A DNA stretch of 64,000 nt from Flavobacterium jumunjinense. GTDB lineage: Bacteria; Bacteroidota; Bacteroidia; Flavobacteriales; Flavobacteriaceae. Positions 18,320 through 25,881 of this stretch are shown in pieces (the stretch's first letter is position 1; every line of letters begins with the position of its first letter). The notes under the pieces were generated by a model, which was not told where the DNA came from, did not search any database, and saw only the letters and a list, made by a program, of their open reading frames with translations. The translations under genes were made by a program, and so were the position numbers. Location: assembly GCF_021650975.2 (NCBI RefSeq), contig NZ_CP091285.1, positions 3,720,001-3,784,000 of the forward strand, written 5' to 3'.

Positions 18320-19000
18320 ATGAAAATTCTTTTAATTGAAGATGAAATAGAAATGCAAAAAAGTATACAACAATATTTATCAGTTGATAAAAATATTGTT
18401 GAAATTGCAAATGATTATGATAGTGCCGAAGAGAAAATTAAAATCTATGAATATGATTGTATTTTGCTAGACATTACTTTACCCAAAGGTTCTGGTTTAG
18501 ATTTGATAAAATCAATTAAAAAAAAGCGACCAAAAACAGGAATCATTATTATTTCAGCAAAAAACTCATTTGATGATAAAATTCATGGTTTAGACCTTGG
18601 AGCTGACGATTATTTACCAAAACCATTCTATTTACCAGAATTAAATGCGCGTATAAAAGCTTTATTAAGAAGAAATAATTTTGATGGAGACAATTCTATT
18701 AGATTCAATGAAATTGAAATTTTTCCAGAAGAAAGAAAAGTTTTAGTGCATAACAAACCTATAAAATTAACTAGTAAGGAGTTTGATTTATTAGTTTACT
18801 TCATAACAAACAAAGATAGAGTTATTCAAAAAAACGCATTAATTGAGCATTTATGGGGCGATAATTCTGATCAATTTGATAATTTTGACTTTATTTACAA
18901 CCACGTAAAGAATTTACGCAAAAAATTAGTAGAATCGAAATGTGAAGATTATATTCAATCACTTTATGGAATTGGCTATACATTTAAAACCGAATCATGA
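18320..19000 (+). CDS. OmpR-family response regulator
   Basis: A 226-residue transcription factor. The receiver domain has the acidic pair E7-D8, phospho-acceptor D51 in LLDITLP and the conserved Lys in LPKPF. The winged-helix DNA-binding domain (about 125-224) ends in QSLYGIGYTF, typical of the family. It overlaps the sensor kinase gene by ATGA (18997-19000), so the pair is translationally coupled. It is divergent from the LTA-synthase operon, 136 bp away, so regulation of that operon, as in PmrA/EptA systems, is plausible but inferred. A TATTTTTG box (18284-18291) precedes it without a well-spaced -33. Confidence 0.92.
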   Translation: MKILLIEDEIEMQKSIQQYLSVDKNIVEIANDYDSAEEKIKIYEYDCILLDITLPKGSGLDLIKSIKKKRPKTGIIIISAKNSFDDKIHGLDLGADDYLPKPFYLPELNARIKALLRRNNFDGDNSIRFNEIEIFPEERKVLVHNKPIKLTSKEFDLLVYFITNKDRVIQKNALIEHLWGDNSDQFDNFDFIYNHVKNLRKKLVESKCEDYIQSLYGIGYTFKTES

Positions 19001-20277
19001 AATTATTAACAAAGACTAGTATTTATTATACACTTTTTCTAATTCCTATACTTTTAATTTCGGCTACTTTTTTCTATTTTTTTACACTGCATGAAGTTGG
19101 TGAGAGTAGTGAAAATTTATTATCTGATAGAGTAGACGTTATAAAAGAATATTTGAAAGAAAATGATACAATTTCTGTATACACTTTACAAGAAAATAAA
19201 GAGTTAAATATTAAAGAAATAAGTATCGGAAAAACTATTCCAAATACTTTTTCTGATACATTAATTTATTCCACTTCTAAAAAAGTATATATAGCAAATA
19301 AAGTATTAAAAACTAGCTTTGTCTTAAATGATAAAAACTACTCTATAACAGTTTGGAAAAGTACCATAGAAATTTATGAATTAATTGAAGTTATTTTTTA
19401 TACTTTTCTAATATTAATTATACTTTCACTTTTAATTTCAATCTACATTAATAGTAGAATTTCCAAGAGAATTTGGCAACCGTTTTGGCTTACTTTAGAG
19501 CAACTTAAAAGATTTAGAGTAACAAATAATAATGTTGGTGAGTTTGAAAAAACAGAAATAATAGAATTTAATGAATTAAATCAAAGTGTTTCACAAATGA
19601 TGAATAAAATGATTGTTGATTTCAATAATCAGAAGAAATTTTCAGAAAATGCATCACACGAATTACAAACACCATTAGCAATAATAAAATCTAAAGTTGA
19701 ATTATTATTACAATCTGAAAACTTGAAGGAAAATGATGTCCATACATTATTATCAATCGACGATTCCTTGGTACGTTTAAATAGAATAAATAAAGCATTA
19801 TTATTATTGAGCAAGATAGAAAACCGACAATTCATAGCATCAAGTATAGTTCCTGTAAATGAAATTATAAAAAATAAAATCAGTTTAAATGAAGAATTTT
19901 TAAACAATAAAAAAATTAATTTAGTATTTCATTCAAACAGTGAACTAAGTTTCCAAATGAATCCAGAACTTAGTTATGTATTAGTAAACAATTTACTTCA
20001 AAATGCAATTAGACATAATTATGAAGGCGGAATTATCAATATAGAAATAAAAGATAAATCATTACTCATTTCGAATTCAGGCAGTAAAAAATCTTTAGAT
20101 ATAAACAAAATTTTCAATAGATTTGAAAAAGAATCTATTCATACCAATTCCATAGGTTTAGGATTATCTATTTGCAAGGAAATTGCTGAAGTAAGCAACT
20201 TAAAACTTGCATATACTTTTGAAAACGATTTACACATATTTTCTATAAAACAGAGTAGTATTGATTCACTAAAATAA
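18997..20277 (+). CDS. Sensor histidine kinase
   Basis: A 426-residue membrane kinase with two transmembrane helices (about 8-30 and 131-151) bracketing a roughly 100-residue periplasmic sensor. The H box is ASHELQTPL with H221. The N box is VNNLLQNAIRHN and the G2-type box is SIGLGLSICK. The G1 box (DxGxG) is degenerate: the segment reads LLISNSGSKKS, common in the flavobacterial subgroup of this family. Partner of the response regulator encoded just upstream. The signal is unknown; membrane or lipid stress would fit the neighbouring envelope operon. Confidence 0.9.
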   Translation: MKLLTKTSIYYTLFLIPILLISATFFYFFTLHEVGESSENLLSDRVDVIKEYLKENDTISVYTLQENKELNIKEISIGKTIPNTFSDTLIYSTSKKVYIANKVLKTSFVLNDKNYSITVWKSTIEIYELIEVIFYTFLILIILSLLISIYINSRISKRIWQPFWLTLEQLKRFRVTNNNVGEFEKTEIIEFNELNQSVSQMMNKMIVDFNNQKKFSENASHELQTPLAIIKSKVELLLQSENLKENDVHTLLSIDDSLVRLNRINKALLLLSKIENRQFIASSIVPVNEIIKNKISLNEEFLNNKKINLVFHSNSELSFQMNPELSYVLVNNLLQNAIRHNYEGGIINIEIKDKSLLISNSGSKKSLDINKIFNRFEKESIHTNSIGLGLSICKEIAEVSNLKLAYTFENDLHIFSIKQSSIDSLK

Positions 20278-20458
20278 ACAATGCTTAACACGCTAGTTAT
20301 AAAGATAACAATCTTCTTAAATTTTCTATTTTACATAATATATATTATAGTTCAAAATGATTATCTTATAAAAAGAGCCTTTTTAAACAATTTATTGCTT
20401 ATTATAGATTCTATTGAATTATAATTCTAAATAAGTAGGTATTTATCTATTTAAATTA

Positions 20459-20489
20459 TTGTTTTAAACTTAATAAAGTTTTAAATTTG
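20459..20489 (+). promoter_or_regulatory. Promoter of the 123-residue protein gene
   Basis: TTG (20459-20461) and TAAATTTG (20482-20489) with 20 nt between. The longer reading frame starts at the TTG inside this -7 box, which argues that ATG 20514 is the true start. Confidence 0.75.
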
Positions 20490-20513
20490 CAAACCTTAAT
20501 TATACACGTACAG

Positions 20514-20885
20514 ATGGAAAACAAATATGCACAGAAATTAATTGAAAAAATTCAAAAAGAAGTTTTACAGGATAAATTCGATTTAGAATCTATTGTTACA
20601 AATTTAAAGAAGATTAGAGAGTATTCTTTAGAAGAACAAAATCCTGTAGTTACAAAAGCTTTGAGATTAGCCTATGAACATTTAGAAAGCAATAAAGCAT
20701 TTTTAATTGGAATTCCAGAAGATGAACCATTAGAGTCTGAAGAAGAACAAGCTCAAAACGTATCAGAAGTTAATGATATTGAAAGTTTTGAATATTTCAT
20801 GTCTCTTTTGTATGATTTAACTATTAAAAATAACCTTTTAGATTTAAGGGAATATAACAAAGCCTTTGTTGCGTTTAACAACTAA
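20514..20885 (+). CDS. Conserved small acidic protein, function unknown
   Basis: A 123-residue soluble, helix-rich protein with a strongly acidic middle (EDEPLESEEEQ region, about 76-86) and no signal peptide or membrane segment. I do not recognise a domain; homologues appear to be flavobacterial hypothetical proteins. ATG 20514 is chosen because the upstream in-frame TTG lies within the promoter. It has its own promoter and a perfect terminator, so it is monocistronic and probably well expressed. Confidence 0.75.
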   Translation: MENKYAQKLIEKIQKEVLQDKFDLESIVTNLKKIREYSLEEQNPVVTKALRLAYEHLESNKAFLIGIPEDEPLESEEEQAQNVSEVNDIESFEYFMSLLYDLTIKNNLLDLREYNKAFVAFNN

Positions 20886-20912
20886 TTCTTATTTCTATTT
20901 TACATAATATTG

Positions 20913-20940
20913 AAATCGGTAATTCGTTACCGATTTTTTT
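20913..20940 (+). terminator. Strong terminator with TTCG tetraloop
   Basis: Perfect 10-bp stem: AAATCGGTAA (20913-20922), loop TTCG, TTACCGATTT (20927-20936), then T residues. Confidence 0.9.
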
Positions 20941-21005
20941 ATATATACTTTAACATAAGAATATACATTATTCTCACTAAATTTGCACTCCTAAATCTAC
21001 TATTA

Positions 21006-21614
21006 ATGCAAAAGCAAAAGAAATCAAGATTAAAGTTAATGCATCAGTATTATAAGTATACTGGTTTTTATTCTTTTATTTGGCAGAATACAAAAAAAGC
21101 GTTAATTCCATTAGCTGTTATTGTAGGTATTCTACTTTATGTAAACTATAAAGTAATGAATATCAATGATATGCTTTTACATGTAACTAAAAATTTTAGC
21201 GATTTTTCAATTTTTACATTATTTTTTATTTCTGAAAGTATTTTAGGGCTTTTGCCACCAGATATATTTATTGCTTGGACAAAAAGTACAGAATCACCAC
21301 TACTCTATTTATCTATTTTGGCAGTACTATCCTATTTAGGTGGTGTATTTTCATATTATAAAGGAAGAACATTACTATTAATTCCGAAAATAAATAATTA
21401 TTTAGAAGGAAGAATGACAAAGCACATTAAGAACATGCAAAAATGGGGAGGATTTCTTATAGCTGTTGGTGCATTATTACCATTACCTTTCGCAATTGCT
21501 TGTTTAGCTGCTGGAATGATTAAATTTCCACAAAAACAATTTTTTATCTTTGCATCGTTGCGTGTGTTTCGTTTCGTTATCTACGGATATTTAATTTATA
21601 CTGCTTTATCATGA
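21006..21614 (+). CDS. VTT/DedA-like small inner-membrane protein
   Basis: A 202-residue polytopic membrane protein with an N-terminal helix at about 32-50 and further helices at about 65-85, 95-115 and 150-200. The GALLPLPFAIACLAAGM segment and the charged loop before it resemble the SNARE-associated/VTT (DedA, YqaA) group, which contains lipid scramblases and flippases. The frame extends back to a TTG at 20910, but that lies inside the preceding terminator; ATG 21006 follows a TAAATTTG box (20978-20985). The end overlaps the next gene (TCATGATAA), so the two are coupled. Transport activity is inference. Confidence 0.75.
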   Translation: MQKQKKSRLKLMHQYYKYTGFYSFIWQNTKKALIPLAVIVGILLYVNYKVMNINDMLLHVTKNFSDFSIFTLFFISESILGLLPPDIFIAWTKSTESPLLYLSILAVLSYLGGVFSYYKGRTLLLIPKINNYLEGRMTKHIKNMQKWGGFLIAVGALLPLPFAIACLAAGMIKFPQKQFFIFASLRVFRFVIYGYLIYTALS

Positions 21615-21880
21615 TAAAAATTTTCAAAAAAATCGCTCTTTTAGAAGGTATTTCACTATTGGTATTATTATTTTTTGCAATGCCTATGAAATACATTTTT
21701 AATGAACCAATCTATGTTAAGCAAGTAGGAATGGCTCATGGAATTTTATTTTTATTATATATTGCATTTGCAGTAGTTTTAAAATTTGAACAAAAATGGG
21801 ATTTAAAAAAATTCTTTACAATATCTATTGCTTCAGTAATTCCTTTTGGAACATTCTACATCGAAAAAAAATATTTATAA
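21611..21880 (+). CDS. DUF3817 membrane protein
   Basis: An 89-residue protein with three hydrophobic helices and the pattern of DUF3817 (LLEGISLLVL near residue 10, then VGMAHGILF, and a basic EKKYL end). Function is unknown; homologues occur across Bacteroidota and Actinobacteria. Its ATG overlaps the stop of the preceding VTT-like gene by four bases (ATGA), which implies translational coupling, and the mechanosensitive channel gene follows 15 bp downstream, suggesting a three-gene membrane-protein operon. Confidence 0.85.
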   Translation: MIKIFKKIALLEGISLLVLLFFAMPMKYIFNEPIYVKQVGMAHGILFLLYIAFAVVLKFEQKWDLKKFFTISIASVIPFGTFYIEKKYL

Positions 21881-21895
21881 AGCATAAAATAATTA

Positions 21896-23137
21896 ATGAA
21901 ACTATTCAATTGGGTATATCGCATCTTAAAAGACTTTGATTTTAACGAGAATTTTGCTCAATATGCAAATTTGTTTGCTAACATAATAATACTAATTATT
22001 TTAGCCTATTTATTAGACTATATTTTTAAAAAATTACTAATTGTTATTTTAGCAATAGTAGCTGCAAGAACAAGATCTACTTTTGATGATTTTTTAATAG
22101 CTAATAAAACAGCCAAGTATATTGCTCACTTAGTTCCTTTAGTTTTTGTTTTCCGAACAGTTCCAGTAATTTTAAAAGATTTTACATCTTGGGAAAAATT
22201 CTTTGAAAAAGGAATAAAAATATATATCATAATTTTATCTCTTTGGATAATTAGAAGTGTTTTTAATTCTTTAAGAGATTACCTAAAGGACAAACCACGA
22301 TATAGTGATAAGCCTATCGATAGTTACATCCAAGTAATTATGATTCTTTTATGGGGCTTTGGTTTTTTCTCTTTTGTTTCTATTTTATTTGAAATAACTA
22401 GACCTGTATTTATTACTGCATTAGGATCGATTTCTGCAATTGTTATTTTGATTTTTAGAGATACAATACTTGGTTTTGTAGCAAGTATATCTGTATCTGT
22501 AAACGATATGGTACGTATTGGTGATTGGATTACAATGGAGAAATTTGGTGCTGATGGAGATGTTATCGAAATCAATTTAGCAACTGTAAAAGTTCAAAAC
22601 TTTGATAATACAACAACAACAATTCCAACTTATAGTCTAATTTCTGATAGTTTTAAGAATTGGAGAGGAATGCAAAATTCTGAAGGAAGAAGGATTAAAA
22701 GATTTGTTTTAATTAAAACTAAATCGGTTCGTTTTATTACAGATGAAGAAGCAAATGATTTTAAAAAGATTCATTTTTTAGAAAATTATATAGATCATCG
22801 TCAAAAGGATATTAAAAAATACAATACAAACAATACTATTGATAAATCTCTAATTATTAATGGTCGTAATTTAACAAATTTAGGTTTATTTAGAAAATAT
22901 ATTGAAACCTATATCCAAAATCATTCTGGCATTAATAAAGAGATGTTATTAATGGTTAGGCATTTACAACCTACAGAAAAAGGGATTCCTTTAGAAGTTT
23001 ATTGCTTTTCTAAAGATAAAACATGGGAAAATTATGAATATATAATGGCCGATATTTTTGACCATGTAATTTCTTCAGTTAAATATTTTGATTTAGAATT
23101 ATTTGAATTAGAACTTGTTGTCTCAAATGATAAATAA
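21896..23137 (+). CDS. ybdG: MscS-family mechanosensitive channel, YbdG-like
   Basis: A 413-residue channel protein close in length to E. coli YbdG (415). Several transmembrane helices lie in about 20-190. The pore-lining and beta-domain region includes the recognisable stretch GDWITMEKFGADGDVIEINL, then TTIPTYSLISDSFKNW and EGRRIKR, which are hallmarks of the YbdG/YnaI branch. It protects the cell during hypoosmotic shock by releasing solutes, and sits in the inner membrane. It is the last gene of the VTT-DUF3817-channel run. Its final codons form one half of a palindrome shared with the convergent thioesterase gene. Confidence 0.88.
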   Translation: MKLFNWVYRILKDFDFNENFAQYANLFANIIILIILAYLLDYIFKKLLIVILAIVAARTRSTFDDFLIANKTAKYIAHLVPLVFVFRTVPVILKDFTSWEKFFEKGIKIYIIILSLWIIRSVFNSLRDYLKDKPRYSDKPIDSYIQVIMILLWGFGFFSFVSILFEITRPVFITALGSISAIVILIFRDTILGFVASISVSVNDMVRIGDWITMEKFGADGDVIEINLATVKVQNFDNTTTTIPTYSLISDSFKNWRGMQNSEGRRIKRFVLIKTKSVRFITDEEANDFKKIHFLENYIDHRQKDIKKYNTNNTIDKSLIINGRNLTNLGLFRKYIETYIQNHSGINKEMLLMVRHLQPTEKGIPLEVYCFSKDKTWENYEYIMADIFDHVISSVKYFDLELFELELVVSNDK

Positions 23138-23151
23138 AATTATTTATCATT
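23126..23151. terminator. Palindrome spanning both stop codons of convergent genes
   Basis: AATGATAAATAA (23126-23137) and TTATTTATCATT (23140-23151) are perfect inverted repeats with a 2-nt centre. The palindrome holds the last codons and stops of both convergent genes. It has no T run, so terminator activity is inferred only. Confidence 0.5.
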
Positions 23152-23532
23152 GAAACGATCTTTTACATATTCAATTTTTGTTTTTCCATGAAGTTTTGGT
23201 TTTCCATTTTCATCTAAATTAACCATTGTAATAGAATCTACAGTAAGTATTATTTCTCTTGTCATTTTATTTCTTGCTTCACATTTTAAAACTAAAGAAG
23301 TTTTACCAAATTTAACAACTTCAATTCCAAGCTCTATGATGTCTCCTTGTTTCGCAGAACTCATAAAGTTAATCTCAGTCATGTGCTTTGTAACCACTCT
23401 AGGGTTTTCAAGTTGAATTATTGTATATAATGCAGCTTCTTCATCTATCCAAGCTAATAGTTTCCCTCCAAATAACGAGTCATTTGGATTCAAATCTTCA
23501 GGTTTTACCCATTTTCTAGTATTAAAATTCAT
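23140..23532 (-). CDS. Acyl-CoA thioesterase (hotdog fold, YciA-like)
   Basis: A 130-residue single hotdog-domain protein. The segment ALYTIIQLENPRVVTKHMTEINF contains the usual central helix followed by the beta strand, and GGKLLAWIDEEAAL provides the catalytic Asp/Glu region (DE near 31-32) of the acyl-CoA thioesterase family. GDIIELGIEVVKFGKTSL fits the later strands. It probably hydrolyses medium- or long-chain acyl-CoA in the cytoplasm as a multimer. A TATTTTTG box on the minus strand (23565-23558) precedes it. Convergent with the channel gene, with only 2 bp between stops. Confidence 0.85.
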   Translation of the reverse strand: MNFNTRKWVKPEDLNPNDSLFGGKLLAWIDEEAALYTIIQLENPRVVTKHMTEINFMSSAKQGDIIELGIEVVKFGKTSLVLKCEARNKMTREIILTVDSITMVNLDENGKPKLHGKTKIEYVKDRFNDK

Positions 23533-23697
23533 TCTCTTTAATTTTTATAATATGATACAAAAATAATTAAAATAGTCCGATTTTTAGAACTTAAGCGAGT
23601 ATATAATGTACAAATATTATTAATAAATTAACATTCGTCAATCTTAATTTAAAGCCAATTTTAGTAAATTTATAAATAACAAACTACTACTTAAAAG

Positions 23698-24090
23698 ATG
23701 AAAACAAAAGAAGAATTGATATTAGAAGCAAGAGGTGGATCGTTAGGCGTTATTACCCAAAATTCAAGTACTGAAGAAGTTTTCCAAAATAAAACATTAC
23801 GCCCAATTCTTAAACTTCAAAATGATTTGATTATTGAAGTATTTAGAAACTATGCCATAAAACAAAAGAATGTTTTATTTAGTCTTTCTCCTGAGAAAAA
23901 AATAAATTATGTTGAAAATGCGATTCAACGTGATATTAAATTTAGAAATTTACTGAAAGGAATCGTTATTGGAATGTTTACTATTTCTGAATATAAAGAA
24001 TACATTCAGAATTCATCAAACTTGAATAAACGAATAATGGGCTTATTGATTGAGCGAATTAAAAGTCAGATTCAAATATTTGAACAATAA
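23698..24090 (+). CDS. Conserved hypothetical protein
   Basis: A 130-residue, helix-rich soluble protein with no signal peptide. Homologous flavobacterial proteins are sometimes labelled glyoxalase, but I see none of the metal-binding His/Glu pattern of that family and do not accept the name. A pattern worth noting is FQNKTLRPILKLQNDLI (about 30-46), which looks highly conserved. It is flanked by genes on the other strand on both sides, so it stands alone. Confidence 0.65.
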   Translation: MKTKEELILEARGGSLGVITQNSSTEEVFQNKTLRPILKLQNDLIIEVFRNYAIKQKNVLFSLSPEKKINYVENAIQRDIKFRNLLKGIVIGMFTISEYKEYIQNSSNLNKRIMGLLIERIKSQIQIFEQ

Positions 24091-24114
24091 TTATTTATAG
24101 CTCAAAGCAAGATG

Positions 24115-24780
24115 TTAAATAATACTTTCTCCATTTAAATCTGTTGTTAATACGTCTGTCATATAATTGAAGAACGGTCGCATTGCATCAAAAGTTTTTA
24201 ATATTTCTTCATTAAAATTGGAAGATAAAACTTCTTTATTTGTAAAACTTCGTGTTACTAAATACTGTTTTTTACGTATAAGATCAATATCTGGATGATT
24301 TTTATCAAAATCTCTAGGTGAAGTCTTTAGTTCATCTCCTTGAAGTGAACCAAAGAATTTTTTAAAATTACTCTCTTGAATTATTGCTCTCATATCTGAT
24401 GCATCAAGCTCAAGTTCCTTTCTAATGCGTAATAAATCTTCTGAATTTGGCTCCCAAAAACCACCGCCAACAAAACTTGCATTATTTTCTATATGAAGAT
24501 AATAACCACCTCTTAAAGTAGGCTTATTTCTAACAAAACCAGCACTAAAGTTTATTTTATAAGGTAATTTATTTTTAGAGAAACGAACATCTCTATAAAT
24601 TCTGAAAATTTGAACTTTTTCAATACCATCAACTTTAGCTAAGTCCTCTCCTATCTTATTAAAAAAGTTTTTAGCCTCTTTCTGTAATTTATCAAACTGT
24701 TTTTTATTTTCTGCAAACCAATCTCTATCATTATTCTCTTTTAGTTGATTAAGAAAATCAAAAGTTTTTTGTGTAATCAT
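24115..24780 (-). CDS. DUF2461 domain-containing protein (TIGR02453 family)
   Basis: A 221-residue soluble protein with the family signature LKENNDRDWFAENKKQF (13-29), IYRDVRFSKNKLPYK (about 61-75) and GGYYLHIE followed by GGGFWEP. Members are widespread and uncharacterised; the fold is unknown to me. It lies 10 nt downstream of a small lipoprotein gene on the same strand, so they may be cotranscribed. Confidence 0.88.
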   Translation of the reverse strand: MITQKTFDFLNQLKENNDRDWFAENKKQFDKLQKEAKNFFNKIGEDLAKVDGIEKVQIFRIYRDVRFSKNKLPYKINFSAGFVRNKPTLRGGYYLHIENNASFVGGGFWEPNSEDLLRIRKELELDASDMRAIIQESNFKKFFGSLQGDELKTSPRDFDKNHPDIDLIRKKQYLVTRSFTNKEVLSSNFNEEILKTFDAMRPFFNYMTDVLTTDLNGESII

Positions 24781-24790
24781 TTTATTAAAA

Positions 24791-25174
24791 TTAATAATTC
24801 ATTTTGGTTAATCTATCATCAGAATCACGCTTTTCATAAACATAATGTGTAATACTATCTAAATAAACATTATTTAGTACTTCTTTTGTTTCAGAATTAC
24901 TATTGATTATCTGATACTTAAATAGATAAGTCGTGTTTTTCTTTTCTGTATCAATTTGATTATAACTTACATTATTATATTTCTTGAAAATAACATATTT
25001 ATACATAACTTTTTCTTTCCATGTAACTTTACTATTAACAGTAAGAGAATCGTTAATTTTTATAGTTAATGTATCTAAAACTCTATCTAATTCTGTTTCA
25101 TTAAAAGTATCAAACTTCTCTTCTTTTCTACCACAACTTAATAAAATAATAAAGAGTACTAATAAATATCTCAT
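24791..25174 (-). CDS. Small lipoprotein, function unknown
   Basis: A 127-residue predicted lipoprotein with a short hydrophobic N-terminus and the lipobox LLSC (Cys at residue 14 from ATG 25174), so it would be anchored in the outer or inner membrane facing the periplasm. The body is rich in Thr, Asn, Lys and Tyr and probably beta-sheet. The open frame begins three codons earlier at a TTG; the ATG gives a normal MRYLL signal start. No domain recognised. DUF2461 gene follows 10 nt downstream. Confidence 0.7.
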   Translation of the reverse strand: MRYLLVLFIILLSCGRKEEKFDTFNETELDRVLDTLTIKINDSLTVNSKVTWKEKVMYKYVIFKKYNNVSYNQIDTEKKNTTYLFKYQIINSNSETKEVLNNVYLDSITHYVYEKRDSDDRLTKMNY

Positions 25175-25259
25175 AATGAGCAAAATGTATTTTTTTATGT
25201 TAAAAATGTATTTTTTTTAAAGATACAAAGTTTAAAATTAATTATGTTTACAAAAAAAA

Positions 25260-25820
25260 ATGAAAATTGAAAAAATTATTTGCTTAACCTTTATACTATC
25301 TCTAATTTTTAAATTATTACATTGGCCAGGAGGAAGTGTTTTAATGATTCTATCCGTATTATTTTTAGTATTATTATATTTCCCATTGGGGTTTTACATT
25401 TTTAATGAAGACAAAAAAAGGCTTAAGGAGAATATAGGAATATCATTCATTTTTGGTTGGTTTTTATCCGTTTCCTTAGTTGGAATTCTATTTAAACTAA
25501 TGTTTTGGCCTGGCTCAAAATCTATGCTAATAATTGGGTTTGTATCTAGTTTAATATTATTTATTGTAGCTTTATTACTTAAGAATAAAAGAAATGAAAC
25601 GGATAAATTCTATTTTAAAAATTTACTAATCAGAACAGGAACAATTTTTGTCATTACTTTACTTTTATTGCTTGTCTCTAATCGAAGTTTAATACGTTTT
25701 CAATATCACGATGATCCGAAATATGCAGAATTAATGATTGAGAAAAATGAAAATCCTAATTCTATTGAAATTGATAAGAAAATAGATGATTATCTAATTG
25801 AGAAAAATCAAGATAAATAA
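25260..25820 (+). CDS. GldL-like multi-helix membrane protein
   Basis: A 186-residue protein with about five hydrophobic helices in the first 140 residues and a charged C-terminal tail. It contains two copies of a short motif, FKLLHWPGG (residues 17-25) and FKLMFWPGS (about 79-87), each followed by a long hydrophobic helix. So it looks like an internal duplication of a two-helix unit. The FK-L-WPG motif is also found at the N-terminus of the gliding/T9SS motor protein GldL, hence the name; involvement in gliding is not shown. It is monocistronic, ending at a strong bidirectional terminator. Confidence 0.7.
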   Translation: MKIEKIICLTFILSLIFKLLHWPGGSVLMILSVLFLVLLYFPLGFYIFNEDKKRLKENIGISFIFGWFLSVSLVGILFKLMFWPGSKSMLIIGFVSSLILFIVALLLKNKRNETDKFYFKNLLIRTGTIFVITLLLLLVSNRSLIRFQYHDDPKYAELMIEKNENPNSIEIDKKIDDYLIEKNQDK

Positions 25821-25824
25821 ATTT

Positions 25825-25863
25825 AAAAAACGCTCTACTTTTAATAAAAATAGAGCGTTTTTT
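25825..25863. terminator. Bidirectional terminator
   Basis: Arms 25825-25837 and 25851-25863 (core CGCTCTA / TAGAGCG flanked by A and T runs) form a long stem, usable for both convergent genes. Confidence 0.85.
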
Positions 25864-25881
25864 AATTATCTTAAAATTCAA

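Noticed and set aside
20910..21005. N-terminal extension of the VTT-like protein
   Set aside because: It begins inside a perfect intrinsic terminator stem, so it is unlikely to be translated from this transcript.
23698..24090. Glyoxalase annotation for the 130-residue protein
   Set aside because: No metal-binding pattern of the vicinal oxygen chelate fold is visible; kept as hypothetical.
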